Program-made: the position numbers and the translations under genes
Shown: piece after piece, positions 40,396 to 52,000 of the stretch
Numbering within the stretch: position 1 is the first letter of the stretch
How the letters are laid out: each line of letters opens with the position of its first letter
Notes under the pieces: model-generated
Seen by the model: the letters and a program-made list of their open reading frames with translations, nothing else
Databases searched by the model: none
What the model was told of the DNA's origin: nothing
NCBI GenBank assembly: GCA_900291925.1
Contig: UWYS01000006.1
Location: forward strand, 124,001 to 188,000
Direction of reading: 5' to 3'
DNA: 64,000 nt
Source of the DNA: Thecaphora thlaspeos
Lineage: Eukaryota > Basidiomycota > Ustilaginomycetes > Urocystidales > Glomosporiaceae

Positions 40396-42114
40396 ATGTC
40401 CGACGACTCTTTCATCCATGCGTGTGCCGGAGGTGCAGACGGCATCATCGCGATGACTGCCACCTATCCACTGGTCGGAATCTCGACGCGGGCTGCCGTC
40501 GAGTCTAGCAAGCATCCGGAGGAGGTATGTTTCGAATTACTTGGCGCAGCACCGTCAAGGCGCCCCGAATACACAATGGGTTTACACTCAAATTCATCCA
40601 CCTTGCTCTCTTCTCCTGTCTGCAGTCGATAGCCGCTAGCGCCATGAAGATTGTCAAGGCAGAGGGAATCACCGGCCTCTACGCCGGACTCAGCTCCAGT
40701 CTGATCGGCATCGGCATCACCAATTTGTAGGTCCCTGTTGGTGCCGCGTTATTCTTGATCTACCTGGCCAAGGCCTCCGACATGCCTTCAGGGCTGACAT
40801 CGCGTGCCGCGCGGCCTCATCCCTCAGCGTGTACTACTTCTTCTACGAAAAGAGCCGGGACGTCCTCCTCAAGTCAAAGGCGAAGCTGGCGGCCGCGAAC
40901 GCAGCGTCTGTCACTGCAATTATCGCGCAGGGCGGTGCTCTGACCACCTGGGAAAGCATTCTGACGGGACTCATCGCTGGTATGTGCTGCGTCCCGCCTC
41001 AACTGTGGAAGTGTCTGCAGGAACAGGGATTGAATCTGATCTAGTCACGTTCCATCACACACGCCCGCTATCAGGCACCGCCACGGCTTTCATCAGCAAT
41101 CCGATTTGGGTCGTCAGCACCCGCCAGGCGGTGCGCGTGACCCCGAAGGGCTCCGAGAAGGATGATGTCCCGGCACCGAGCATTGCTACGGGCTCGAGCA
41201 GGGCTGGCGCTCAGGTGCCCGTCAAGCGGCTTGGCTTCGTCCAGACGCTATCCAAGATCATCAACGATGACGGTGTCCTTGCCCTGTGGAGGGGAATCGG
41301 CCCAGCCCTCGTGCTAGTGATCAACCCCATCCTGCAGGTGAGCTGAGTGGTCAGAGCGTGGCCGAGGTGGGCAGGCGCAATGGACTCGACTCGGTACTGA
41401 CGAAATCTCGACCTGCGCGTCGCTTTCTCCGCTTCCGGTCTCGCGTGTCAAACAGTATACCGCCTTTGAACAGCTCAAGAACTGGGTGGTCAAGTCGCGG
41501 CTGGCCAGGGCGGGCGCGGGGGCTAAGGGCGCCGTCGTCCTCACCGACTGGGACTTCTTCTGGCTGGGTGCGCTCAGCAAGCTGATCGCTACCGGCATCA
41601 CCTATCCGCAGATTGTGCTCAAGAGCCGCCAGCAGAGCAGCAGCGGCAACGCAGGCAAGAATGCCAACGTCTGGAAGGCGATGATGGACATCGTCAAGAG
41701 CGAAGGGTGCGTCGCGCTCGCTGCTCCAGCCCGATGCGTACCGCGCTGCTGCGGGAAAGCTGACTCTTTGACGTGTTTCCTTCCTCGCCCGCATTGCTCC
41801 CGACAAACCTCCTTGGCCCCCTCCTACTTCTATTTCACATGCTCGTACACACACGCACGCTTCCTCGCAGTCCCGCCGGTCTGTACCGGGGCATCAGCAG
41901 CAAGCTTCTGCAGAGCGTCTTGACCGCTGCGATCCTTTTTGCGAGCAAGGAGCGAGTCTTTGCAGCTACCAAAGCAGTGAGTCTAGGGTCAGGTTATCGG
42001 AACGGCCTGCAGGACACTGGCTGACCCATGGTGCATTATCGAACGACCGAATCCTCGCGTGTGAATTGCGGCCAGGCGCTGGCTCCCGTCGCGATTCCGC
42101 ACAAGGGCAAGTGA
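40396..42114 (+). CDS. Peroxisomal adenine-nucleotide carrier (PMP47/ANT1, SLC25 family)
   Basis: This is a six-helix carrier of the mitochondrial carrier family, closest to PMP47/Ant1, which exchange ATP/AMP across the peroxisomal membrane to support fatty-acid activation. Seven exons (40396-40524, 40626-40726, 40828-40979, 41075-41337, 41456-41706, 41871-41976, 42076-42114) give 346 residues. The three carrier repeats show YPLVGISTR, NPIWVVSTRQA and YPQIVLKSRQQ, followed by GLYAGLSSSLIG, ALWRGIGPALVL and GLYRGISSKLLQS. The start SFIHACAGGADGIIAMTATYPL is typical. A polar loop of about 40 residues after NPIWVVSTR is also a PMP47 feature. All six introns are about 90-165 nt with clear GT-AG ends. 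Confidence 0.88.
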
Positions 42115-42821
42115 GCGAGCAGGGCCGGGCTCGATATGCTGCGCGTTGTAGAGGCAAAAGAGCGTAGGATCGGCCTGAGACGTGTGTGTTTCGACGGAGC
42201 ATGGCCTCCGCACGCACGACCCTGGGTAGACTAGAGGCGACCGTCGGAGAAGATGCATCCAACCAACAAGGCATGAATACACGCGACGCTGGAGCTGCTG
42301 GTGGCCTTCGGTGTGTAAGTGTGTGATCTATCTCCTCGCCCTTGAGGAAAAAGACGATGTCGACGGCGGTGGCGGTGGCGGTGGCGATGCGGGCGATGGC
42401 GCTGAGCTGGCGAAAAGCCGGCAGACGGAGCCATCGGGCTAAGTGTTAGGTTTTGTTCCCGCGGGAAGCGCGAAGGGGCAGGGCACGAGGGCGAGGGCCA
42501 ACAGGCAAGGCGGACTGCACTGCACCGGCCAGGCCGGAACCTTTAACTGGACAAATCAACCTGGGGCGCAGCGCAACGGCCAGGCCCAGTCTTGGTTCAC
42601 GCACGACCATCATCTCCTGGATCTCCGCCCCCTTCAGCGCCGTCGTAACGTCGCCTTCCCCACATCCTACCGTCTCTCGCGACTTGACTGTCTGATTGCC
42701 CAACTGCACCATCGCCACGGACGCCACTGGCCGAATCGCTGTTATCTGTGGCCGTCCGTTTTGACGCCCATCCCGACCTCTTTTAGCTTCGTCGATCGCA
42801 TACGGGCAGCAGTGGCCCAAG
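42115..42821. other. Intergenic region upstream of DCN1
   Basis: This is 707 bp without a recognisable gene. A GGCGGT run occurs at 42365-42385. The DCN1 promoter should lie in the right part. Confidence 0.45.
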
Positions 42822-44246
42822 ATGGTAGGTGATCCGCCCTTCTCTCCGCTGCGCATGATCCTGGCTGCGGGTCCGCAAGGCGCCGACGCTTAAACAAGCC
42901 CGGATCGTCCCACTCGCTCTCGCGCCGGTTCTGTCTCGCAGTCGTCTTCATCGCGCAACCGCGAGGCCTTGATTCGTCAGTTTCGAGGCATCACCAACGC
43001 CACACAACAGGATGCACAGCGACTACTCAAGGCCAGCTCCTATAAAATAGAGGCGGCCACCGATGCCTTCTTTGGCGATGCGACGGCCATGGCCAATGCC
43101 GCAAAGGCCTCCAGCGCTTCCGCAGGCGTCGACAAGAAAGCAGACAAGGAGGTGACCGACAGGCTTATGCAGCTCTTCGACAATTACAAAGGTAAGTCCG
43201 GACTGCGGGTCGCCGCATGTGGGGAAGGGTAACGGTCACTGCAAGAGCAGACACGTTCTTACGCCCTGTGATGTGCCCGGCCCTCCCAGATGCGGACGAG
43301 GACAAGATCTCCATCGAGGGCGCCATGGCCATGTGTGAAGACCTCGACGTCTCGCCCGAGGATGTCGTCTTCCTGCCACTCTCGTACTACCTCAAGTCCG
43401 AGTCTATAGGCTCTTTCGCCCGGAAAGACTATGTTGATGGCTGGAGGATGCTTGGCTACGCCGATACCATCGAGAAGCAGAAGGCGGCGCTGGACAAGTT
43501 GCGAGACGAGCTCAAGAGGAACGCCCCCATCAAGCCCGAACGGCTCGCTGCCGAGGGAAAGCGAAGCGGTGTAGGGCTGTACGAAAAGGTCTACGAGTAC
43601 ACATACACCTTTGCCCGTCCAGAGGGCCAGAAGAGTTTACGTGAGTCTTGGCCGTTCTTCTAAGCTTCGGCCCGACGGTGTCTCTATGGACCACACTAAA
43701 TGCCCTTGTGGCCACAATTTGCGTCGATCCTGCAGCGCTTGAGACGGCGCTGGCCTTCTGGGACGTCATCCTTCCCGTCTCGTCTACATTTGAGGGCTCA
43801 ACATCCGGTGGCAAGTTTACAAAGGTCCAGCTGGGACTGTGGAAGAAGTTTCTGACCGACAGAACGGGAGGACGGGCGGTCAGCAAGGATACCTGGATGC
43901 AGGTGAGATTCGACAAGACAGGGAGAACTGAGTCTGCTCCGTTCGCGTTCGACGAGACGCTGACAGACAGGTTGGCTCTTGCTCGACGTTCTGCAGTTTC
44001 TCGACTTTACGGAAGAGATTGACCAAGACTTTAGCAATCACGACTTCGATGGTGAGTAGGTCGAGGTGTAGCCTCCGTCGATACCGTCCTTCTCTGTCGG
44101 AGTGTCACCGCTGAGACTCGTCTGCTGTCACCTCTTCCTACTCCCCTGCTCTCGCCGAAGCTGCTTGGCCATCGGTCATTGACGATTTCGTAGAATGGGC
44201 CAAGGAGAACAAGGATGTTTTCAAGGACGGCATGGATACCAGCTAG
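42822..44246 (+). CDS. DCN1: DCN1-like protein, cullin neddylation E3
   Basis: Dcn1 binds cullins and the Nedd8-charged Ubc12 and promotes cullin neddylation. Six exons (42822-42824, 42942-43191, 43290-43640, 43736-43902, 43997-44051, 44161-44246) give 303 residues. Exon 1 codes only for the initiator Met. The UBA-like region is EALIRQFRGITNATQQDAQRLLKASSYKIEAATDAFF. The PONY domain shows ISIEGAMAMCEDLDVSPEDVVFLPLSYYLKS, GWRMLGYADTIEKQKAALDKL, ALAFWDVILP and [31 protein letters not shown], including the conserved Asp-rich cullin-contact helix. Each splice join restores the family pattern. Confidence 0.92.
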
Positions 44247-44543
44247 GCTACGGACCGCACCTTGCAGCTCTACGCGCCTCTTGGCGACGTGACGATCCCT
44301 GCCGCTGTACGTACGATGCGCTTCGAGGGAATGAAAGAGAGATCCAAACACTGCTGATCGCTCATTGAGTGGCCGGGGTACTGTTACATGCTGCAAAACG
44401 CCAAAGGCAGTGCCTTCGCCGCTTTTGTCTTATTGAGGGGAGGAACTCTCTGGACTATATTCTGGCCGGCGGCGAGACCTGCAGCATCAGAGAGGGCGGG
44501 TTGGACGTGGTCGTCAGTCAGGTGTCGCGATACCAGCGTCAGC
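44247..44543. other. Intergenic region between convergent DCN1 and LSM3
   Basis: About 300 bp shared 3' flank. No feature is recognised. Confidence 0.45.
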
Positions 44544-45131
44544 TTAAAGTCTGGGCGTCGTAAGGAGTGGACTGACCATGATGACACTGTCGCCTCGGAC
44601 GAAGAGCATCTCACTGTTGCGCTTGACAATCTGGCAGGAGAGCGGATGAGGCGCAGGGGTGCAAAGGTGGAAGTCGTCAGCCACCAACGAGCCCTTTGGT
44701 ACTGACATTGCGTCGAAAGAGGTACGAGGCGAGACGAGGCGCGGCTCGGCCGCTTCTGCTTCACGACTCACTCTGACCGTTTCTTGCGCAGTCTCTTCGG
44801 CCGCGTCTACCACGTAGATGGTCTCTTCGACGTCGCCCATGATGAGGTTCATGTGGCCGTCGTAGGCCTGCGGTTCTCGGTAGAGGATGGAGAGACACTG
44901 GTGGTGTCAAGACAAGTGGGCGATACAGAGGTCGCGGCGACGGCAAGGAGAGGCAGGACGGCGCTGTAGCGGCGATGCGGACTTGAAAAGCTCGTCGCGA
45001 CGCAGCGCTGTACTTACGTGGAGGGTACCTCTGAGCTCACGGTCGCCTCGCAACTTGACAAAGACTCTCTCGCTGAGCGAGAGGCGGATGAGGTCGAAGG
45101 GCTCGTTAACGCTAGACTCGATGTTTGCCAT
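44544..45131 (-). CDS. LSM3: U6 snRNA-associated Sm-like protein LSm3
   Basis: A subunit of the LSm2-8 (U6 snRNP) and LSm1-7 (mRNA decay) rings. Three exons (45131-45018, 44867-44772, 44630-44544) give 98 residues, the usual LSm3 length. Sm1 motif: [33 protein letters not shown], spliced within the motif. Sm2 motif: [21 protein letters not shown], with the RGD RNA-contact motif. Introns of 150 and 141 nt have GTAAGT and GTGAGT donors. The gene is divergent from the mitochondrial uL5 gene, with 474 bp between the starts. Confidence 0.93.
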
Positions 45132-45605
45132 CTTGCTGCGAGCCGATGCGGTGAGGACAGGTCGAGACGGGAAGGTCGGATCGATGGGTGGGTCGGCAAC
45201 GCGATGGAGGTGGAAGAAGAAGAGATGGTGTCGATGGTCTGTGAGATTCGCAAAGGCGATGCAGACTCGCCTCGGGGGAAAGAGAGAGTGGTAGTAGGGT
45301 AGTGTCAGGTGGTGATGGTGAACGGTGATGGACCGGGCCGTGCGCGGGGCTGGCCGATGTCGTGGTGTGTGGAGAGCCGCAGTTTGGACTTGTCGGGCGA
45401 GAAGGCCTGCCAAATATTGAATGGGGCGCGCGAAGAACATTGAAAAAGGCCCGCCGCCCGGGCCAGCCAGCCAGCCGTCTTTGGTGAGAAGATGTCTTCG
45501 ACAGAGGCGCGCGACGGCCACCCTGCAAGCCTACTCTGGCTCGTCCCGACGCTGCTGCCTTCCACCAACCATCTTCCCCCCTTCGCCCTTTCTCCTCCAC
45601 CAGCC
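45132..45605. promoter_or_regulatory. Divergent promoter between LSM3 and mitochondrial uL5 gene
   Basis: 474 bp without a gene. C/T-rich just before the ATG at 45606. Candidate bidirectional promoter. Confidence 0.45.
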
Positions 45606-46799
45606 ATGGCCACGTCATCTCGCACTGCTTCTCTCTTGCGGCAGGCTCGCTCAGCCTTGTCAGCGTCCCCGCTCCTCTTGGCGCAGCGGGCCGCCGCGTC
45701 CACCTCGGCCAAGTCCTCCACCTCGTCCCAGGACAGGCCAAACGTCCCCTCGCGCACCGCCCTGCCCGCTTACCCCGTCGTCATCGGTCCCACCCAGCTC
45801 AACAGGCTCCAGGAGCACTACCGCAACACACTCGCATCCGGCCTCCTCTACATGACCTATGACCACACCCTCCAGGCCCGACAGAACCCTGCCTCTTCCT
45901 CGCACCCGTCTACGGTCCCGCCCGCCGCCGATGCCACCGCCATTTCCTCTTCGTTCGAAGAGAACGACCGCCTGCGGCGATGGGATCCCTCCGATCCCTA
46001 CTCTAGGGCGCGATCTGTCCGCCCATCACGCGGTAACCGACGCCTCCAGCCCCTCACCAAGCCCATCTCGTCGTCCGAGACGCTGCGCGACCTCGTCAGG
46101 CTTGAAAAGGTCATCATCACCTGCTTCTCCCGCGACTCTATTGCCAACAAGCACGCTCTCGTCTCCCTGATGGCGCAGGTGAGGGCCATCACTGGGCTCA
46201 GCGTCACCGGTTCCCATGCCGATCCGGCTCTGCTCCAAGCTGGCAAGCCGGGCTCCAGCGTCTCGGCCATCCGCGGGCACATCGCAATCATTCGTGCCAA
46301 ATCCGGCGTAGCGTCGTTCAAGCTGCGCCCGGGGATGCCCGTCGGCGTCAAGGCGGTACTGCCCGGTCCCGTCGCGTATGACTTCCTCGAGATTCTCACT
46401 ACATTTGTGCTGCCGAGATTGAGGAGCTTCGGCGGCTTCCCGCTCCCGCCTTCCAGCCAACCTCCGCTCAGCCCAGCGGCCATCAGCGGCGTCGTCAGCC
46501 TCGGCATGCGGCCCGAAGCTATGGCCCTTTTCCCACAGATCGAGATTAATCTCGATCAGTACCCCGGCAAAGGCCTCGGCTTCCAGGTGGGTCTCTGCAG
46601 CGAGCGGCGCCGCCGCCTTTCCGTCCTTCTTACAAGCACACGCACAGAGCTGACCCGCCCCCCTTCACCCGTCTCTCGTACACTCGCTGCCGCACAGATC
46701 GACTGCATCACGAATCAGCGTGGCCGGAAGGCTACAGAGAAGGCTCGTCAGCTTCTCAGCGGGCTCGGTGTACCGTTCGTTCGAAGGGGCGACCTGTAG
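45606..46799 (+). CDS. MRPL7: Mitochondrial ribosomal protein uL5m (L5/MRPL7 family)
   Basis: A large-subunit mitoribosomal protein. Two exons (45606-46586, 46698-46799) give 360 residues. The N-terminal ~45 residues are rich in Ser, Ala and Arg (SSRTASLLRQARSALSASPL), a mitochondrial presequence. The uL5 fold follows: LRDLVRLEKVIITCFSRDSIANKHALVSLMAQVRAITGL, VASFKLRPGMPVGVKAVLPG, YDFLEILTTFVLPRLRSFGGF, FPQIEINLDQYP and GLGFQ-IDCITNQRGRKATEKARQLLSGLGVPF, the last spliced across a 111-nt intron. It is longer than bacterial L5 (about 180 residues) because of a fungal N-terminal extension. Confidence 0.9.
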   Translation: MATSSRTASLLRQARSALSASPLLLAQRAAASTSAKSSTSSQDRPNVPSRTALPAYPVVIGPTQLNRLQEHYRNTLASGLLYMTYDHTLQARQNPASSSHPSTVPPAADATAISSSFEENDRLRRWDPSDPYSRARSVRPSRGNRRLQPLTKPISSSETLRDLVRLEKVIITCFSRDSIANKHALVSLMAQVRAITGLSVTGSHADPALLQAGKPGSSVSAIRGHIAIIRAKSGVASFKLRPGMPVGVKAVLPGPVAYDFLEILTTFVLPRLRSFGGFPLPPSSQPPLSPAAISGVVSLGMRPEAMALFPQIEINLDQYPGKGLGFQVGLCSERRRRLSVLLTSTRTELTRPPSPVSRTLAAAQIDCITNQRGRKATEKARQLLSGLGVPFVRRGDL

Positions 46800-47111
46800 A
46801 CGAGCCGACTTGCAGCGCCAACTTGCATATCCATCTAAGCTTCCAACATCTTACGCACCGCGCACGACAGGGATGGACGGTTGTAGCTGGACGGACAATG
46901 GACATGGAGTGTGGACTGTTGTACAGGGTTGCAATGGGGCGGCTTCCGCCCGGGACGAGCAGTGTAATGAGGGCCTAGATACTAATACATGATGCTGGAT
47001 GGGAGAGAAGATCGTGGGGTCGGAGCAGGTGGGGTAATCGTTGTGCAAAGCACAGGGGGGCGTGCCAGAGGAGCAACGAGCAAGTGTGGGTGGTGGGCGA
47101 GGGCGATCGTC
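46800..47111. other. Intergenic region between convergent uL5m and RPC19
   Basis: Shared 3' flank, about 310 bp. No feature is recognised. Confidence 0.45.
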
Positions 47112-48412
47112 TCACATGGGCCGTCCGGCAGCGTCGATGGCCGCCTGCCGCCTCGCCGCTGCCTTGTTGGCCTCGTCCTCGGCGCGCCTCTCCTTGCCGA
47201 CCCTCGCCATCTTTTCCAGCGCAGCGTGGTCGAGCTTCGGTTCGATGAAGCGTTCGTAGCTACCCGCCTCGAGATTGGTCTCGTATGCCTGGCCGATCGT
47301 CTCAAAGAGACGGTCGAGGTTGTCGAGGGCGTCCCTGACGGCATCCATTGCCGACGCGTTGTCTGCGTGAGCGTCGACGAAGCGGCCGGAGAGGGAGAGC
47401 GACAGCAGAAGTCAGCGAGGTGATTCACGTCGAAGCAAGAGCGAAAGCGGGAACCGCCGCCATCGCCTGAACCTCCTCTCCCCCCCTCTCGACAATCATC
47501 AGACGACAATTGTCCAGCGACAACTAGCGACGCCTTCCGTGGACATGGCTCAGTAGGAACAATTGGTACAATATAGAAGTGTGTCGTCGTGCACCCCTGC
47601 ACTTGCAGGTGAGGGGCGCTTTCCGATCCCATTTCCTCATCACTGCCTCTCCAGAAGCTGGTGTCGCTTGTCGCCACACGCAAGAACGGATCACGCGGGA
47701 ACGTCGCGAACTCACCGTACATTTGCACCCTGAGGTGGATCTTGGCCTCGGAAGGGTGAGGCACGCTGTAGCCGCAAAATTCGACCCGTGCACTGCAGCA
47801 GAGAGCGACCAGAGCGATAAGGGATAGGAGAGCCTCGGCGGGTCAGCGTTCCGATTTCCAGCGTGTTGCGTGGACCGCCTACCGTCCGGCCCAAGCTCGT
47901 CCATCATCTGTCGTCCTGTTCTGTTCGACTGATGTTGTCGGTGCCCTCAGCAACGAAGAATTCCTGTTTGTTGAACCCGCATAGCTACTGTGCGTTCTTG
48001 CGAAGCTGTTCGCGTAGAGTCAATGAGACAAAGAGTATCATCTCTGGGCGTCCGCCTGTCCACCTTGCTTGAGAGCTGGATCTTTGATCCATACTGTCGC
48101 GGTAAGCTATTCCTGGCGCTCGACGACCGGTGTACTCACTCCTTCATGAGCATGTAGCGGATCGAGTTGCCTAATGTATGGTCCTCCCCCTTGAGGCAGA
48201 AGGTGGCAGCGGAGAGGTCGGGTTCGTATCCAGGGAGCTGTGAAGCAAGGAAAAGGGAGAGTTAGGGTAGCTCGTCACACCAGAACCATGCCGCGAGTTT
48301 AGCGCGCGCCCGCTCGATGCCACGGCTTGAGCCAACTCACCAAAGTGATCCTGTCGCTGACGGTGGCAGGGCCGCCGTTGTTCATGACCTCGGCCAGGTT
48401 GGGGTTGGACAT
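47112..48412 (-). CDS. RPC19: RNA polymerase I/III common subunit AC19
   Basis: The Rpb11-like subunit shared by RNA polymerases I and III; it dimerises with AC40. Four exons (48412-48341, 48237-48140, 47792-47716, 47362-47112) give 165 residues. Assembled signature: ATFCLKGEDHTLGNSIRYMLMK-DARVEFCGYSVPHPSEAKIHLRVQMY-DNASAMDAVRDALDNLDRL, covering the L domain. Intron 2 is long for this locus (347 nt); introns 1 and 3 are 103 and 353 nt. The N-terminus (SNPNLAEVMNNGG) and the C-terminal ~60 residues (charged, Ala/Glu/Arg-rich) extend beyond the yeast protein. The exon 2/3 join is inferred from phase and motif. Confidence 0.88.
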
Positions 48413-49020
48413 CGTGCGATGGGTGCAGCCGTGTATGTGTGTTGTGGAGGGTCTGTGGGTAGCGGTGCTGGGGAGACTCGAGGCCGGACGCTGTCGGCGT
48501 CAAGGGATGAGAAAGGCAGAGGCGACGAGAGGGAGGGATCCGCTCAAGAAGACACGTCGTCTTTTCGCTTTGATCGATTCTTGATTCCACTCCCAGCAAG
48601 AGCCTAACGTGCCGCAGCACCTTTACTCGCACGAGTGCAGATCCTTATCGATGCTGGGCGGCATCGGGCGCCGAAATTTCGAGCGAGCCCAGGCGGGCTG
48701 TGCTGGCCAGGCGCCTGGAACCGGCTGAGTCACGTCGCGCGCGCCTGCCTGCCCCCGACGGCATAGAGGGCGGGGCGTGCGGTAGGCGTGCGGTAGGCGT
48801 GGATCTGAGGCGCTGGCGCTTCCGTCCGCGTCCCTTTCTCTTTCTCGCTCGCCCTCTCTCATCCTCGCCACCACGACGAGCGCTCGCACCCGCATCCGCA
48901 CCCAAGTCTAACTGCAACGCGACGAGGTCGTGGCCTCAGGACCCTGCGCACTTCTTCCTAGCGCACATCGTCCATCGCCGTGGAACGTGCACTGCCATCG
49001 CCATTGCCATCGCCATCGCC
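48413..49020. promoter_or_regulatory. Divergent promoter between RPC19 and STH1/SNF2
   Basis: 608 bp without a gene. A GCGGTAGGCGT duplication lies at 48778-48800 and CCATCG repeats (48994-49020) run into the ATG at 49021. Confidence 0.45.
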
Positions 49021-52000
49021 ATGTCTTCTGCCATCGCAAACGGCGCTTCGGTCGGCAACGGCTCGAGTCCCCAGAACGGCCAGCCGCAGCAGGGCATCCC
49101 TGGGTTCAGCGTGCAGGCGCAGCAGATGCTGGCGGGTATAACAAAGGAGAGGCTGCACAGCATGATTGCACGTATGCAGCAGCTCAAGGCCACCGGCGTC
49201 AACGAGTCCAACAGCCAGGAGTACGCCGCCCTCGTCAACACGCTCAAGATGTTTCAGCAGTTTCAGGCGATGCGACAGCAACAGACAGCGGCCATGCAGG
49301 GTAAGTCATCCAAGCCCCCCACGCCCTTGCTCCATCTGGTGCCCTGTACTCACCATCTCATTCTGCACGCGACGTCTGTTGTGTCTCTACGTCAGCTCGA
49401 GCCTCGTCGGGCGCCGCAGTACAGCCGGCTATTCCAGCCATTTCGTCGCCTGCATCGAGCACCCTGCCGCCAGCGACAAATTCGATCGCCACTCCCACGA
49501 TACCCACCTCGTCCGTCGCTGTCCCAGACGGCGCCGCAGCACCATCCTCCCTCGAACAGACGAACGGCGCTGTGCCCGCAAAGGCCTCCGACGATGCCAG
49601 CGGCGGCGACAGTTCACGTTCGGCCAGCCCGGCCTCGTTCACGTCGGATCAGCTCGGCGCGTTACGTACGCAGATCATTGCCTTCAAGCTGATCTCGCGG
49701 AACCAGCCGCTCCCTCCAAACCTCCAGGACGCCATCCTCGCCGCCGACAGGAGCGCTGATGCGGCCTCCAAGGTGACCGCCGCCGCCGCCGCCTCAAACG
49801 AAGCGGCGGAGGCCGCAAGGTCGGTCGGGGCTTCTGACAACGCCGTGAAGCCAGAGTCAGGCTCTTCGTCCTCGAAGGATAGCGCCGCTGCAGCGGCGCC
49901 CCCGACAGAAGCGGTAGGGGAAATCGTCCGCGCGCCAAGCCCCGAGGACGATCCATCGAGCTCGGTCTATCCATACAACGCCTACATGCACCCCTTATCG
50001 TACATCTCGCGGCCGCTGCGCGAGGACCATGACTTCCTGGCGACTAGGCAGCAGAGGCTGCTGATTCCAAGCCTGATGCCGAGCGGGCTTGAGCCCAAGC
50101 TCCTCCTGGACGAGCGCGACCGGTACACGCAGGCGCGCATCCGGCAGAGGATAAGGGAGCTCGAGTCACTGCCAGCCAACCTATCGCAGCGCCCCACACT
50201 GGCGTCGCTCAAGGGCAAGCAGAACGAGGACGGCTTGCAGGGTAAGCTCCTTGGCACTGGGCTCGACGGCGACAACGCCAAGATCAAGGCGCTAATCGAG
50301 CTCAAATCGCTGCACCTGCTGGAGAAGCAGAAGGCGCTGAGGGAGCAGGTCGTCCGCGGTCTCAACCTGGCCACCACCTTGGGGCTCGATCGGGTCGCCT
50401 TCCGCCGCGTCAAGAAGCAGACGCTACGGGACGCCCGCATGACGGAGCAACTCGAGCGAAAGCAGCGCCTCGACCGAGAGAAACGAGCGCGCCAGAAGCA
50501 CACCGACTACCTCTCGACCATCTGCAACCACGGCCGAGACCTTGTGTCGGCGCACGCCAAGGTCAGCGAGCAGGCCAAGCGTTTCGGCAGGCAGATGCTA
50601 AAATTCCACGCTGACACAGAGCGCGAGGAGCAGAAGAGGATTGAGCGGATCGCCAAAGAGCGTCTCAACGCGCTCAAGGCCGACGACGAAGAGGCCTACC
50701 TCAAGCTCATCGATACAGCTAAGGACACGCGTATCACACACCTGCTTCGGCAGACCGACGGCTACCTCGACAGCCTCGCACAGGCGGTTCAGGCCCAGCA
50801 GAACGACGATGTCCACGCCGAGGCGATCGCCGCCGAGCGCGCCGGCCTCCCGCCACCCGTCAGTAATCCGACGACGGGCAACCAAGAGATTGGCGTTGCA
50901 GTCGACGAGACTATGTTCGGCGCCAGCCGCCAGGACGACCCCAACGAGGACAAGGGCAAGGTAGACTACTACTCGGTTGCGCACCGCATTACCGAGCGGA
51001 TCACCGAGCAGCCGACGATTTTGGTGGGCGGCAAGCTCAAGGAGTATCAGATCAAGGGCCTGCAGTGGATGGTGTCGCTCTACAACAACCGGCTCAATGG
51101 CATCCTGGCCGATGAGATGGGACTCGGCAAGACGATCCAGACGATCTCGCTGATCACGTTTCTGATCGAGCACAAGAAGCAGAACGGCCCATATCTCGTC
51201 ATCGTTCCGCTCTCGACGCTTACCAACTGGATCAACGAGTTTGGCAAGTGGGCGCCCGCCGTCTCGACGCTGATCTACAAGGGCACGCCCAACGTTAGGA
51301 AGCAGCTCCAGGGCCGCCTCCGCGCCGGCAACTTTCAGGTGCTGCTGACGACGTACGAGTACATCATCAAGGACAAGAATCTGCTTGGCAAAATCAAATG
51401 GGTCCACATGATTATCGACGAGGGCCATCGCATGAAGAACACGCAGTCGAAGCTCACCCTGACGCTGACGCAGAACTACATCAGCCGCTACCGCCTGCTG
51501 CTGACGGGCACGCCGCTGCAAAACAACCTGCCGGAGCTTTGGGCGTTGCTCAACTTTGTTCTGCCGAGGATCTTCAACTCGGTCAAGAGTTTTGACGAGT
51601 GGTTCAACACGCCATTCGCCAACACCGGAGGCGCTGAGGGCGGTATGCAGCTGAACGAGGAGGAGGCGCTCCTGATCATTAAGCGCCTCCACAAGGTGCT
51701 GCGGCCCTTCCTGCTGCGTCGCCTGAAGAAGGACGTCGAGTCGGAGCTGCCCGACAAGGTGGAGAAGGTGATCAAGTGCAAGATGAGCTCGCTCCAGCAC
51801 AAACTCTACCAGCAGATGAAGAAGCATAAGATGATCCTCTCGGGGGAGGATGCCGGCGTCGCCGGCAAGAAGGTCAAGCCGCAGGGCATCCGCGGCCTTC
51901 AGAACGCCATCATGCAGCTGCGGAAGATCTGCAACCACCCGTATGTCTTCAAGCAGGTCGAGCTCGCCATTAACCCGACAAAGGAGAACGGTCCGGATCT

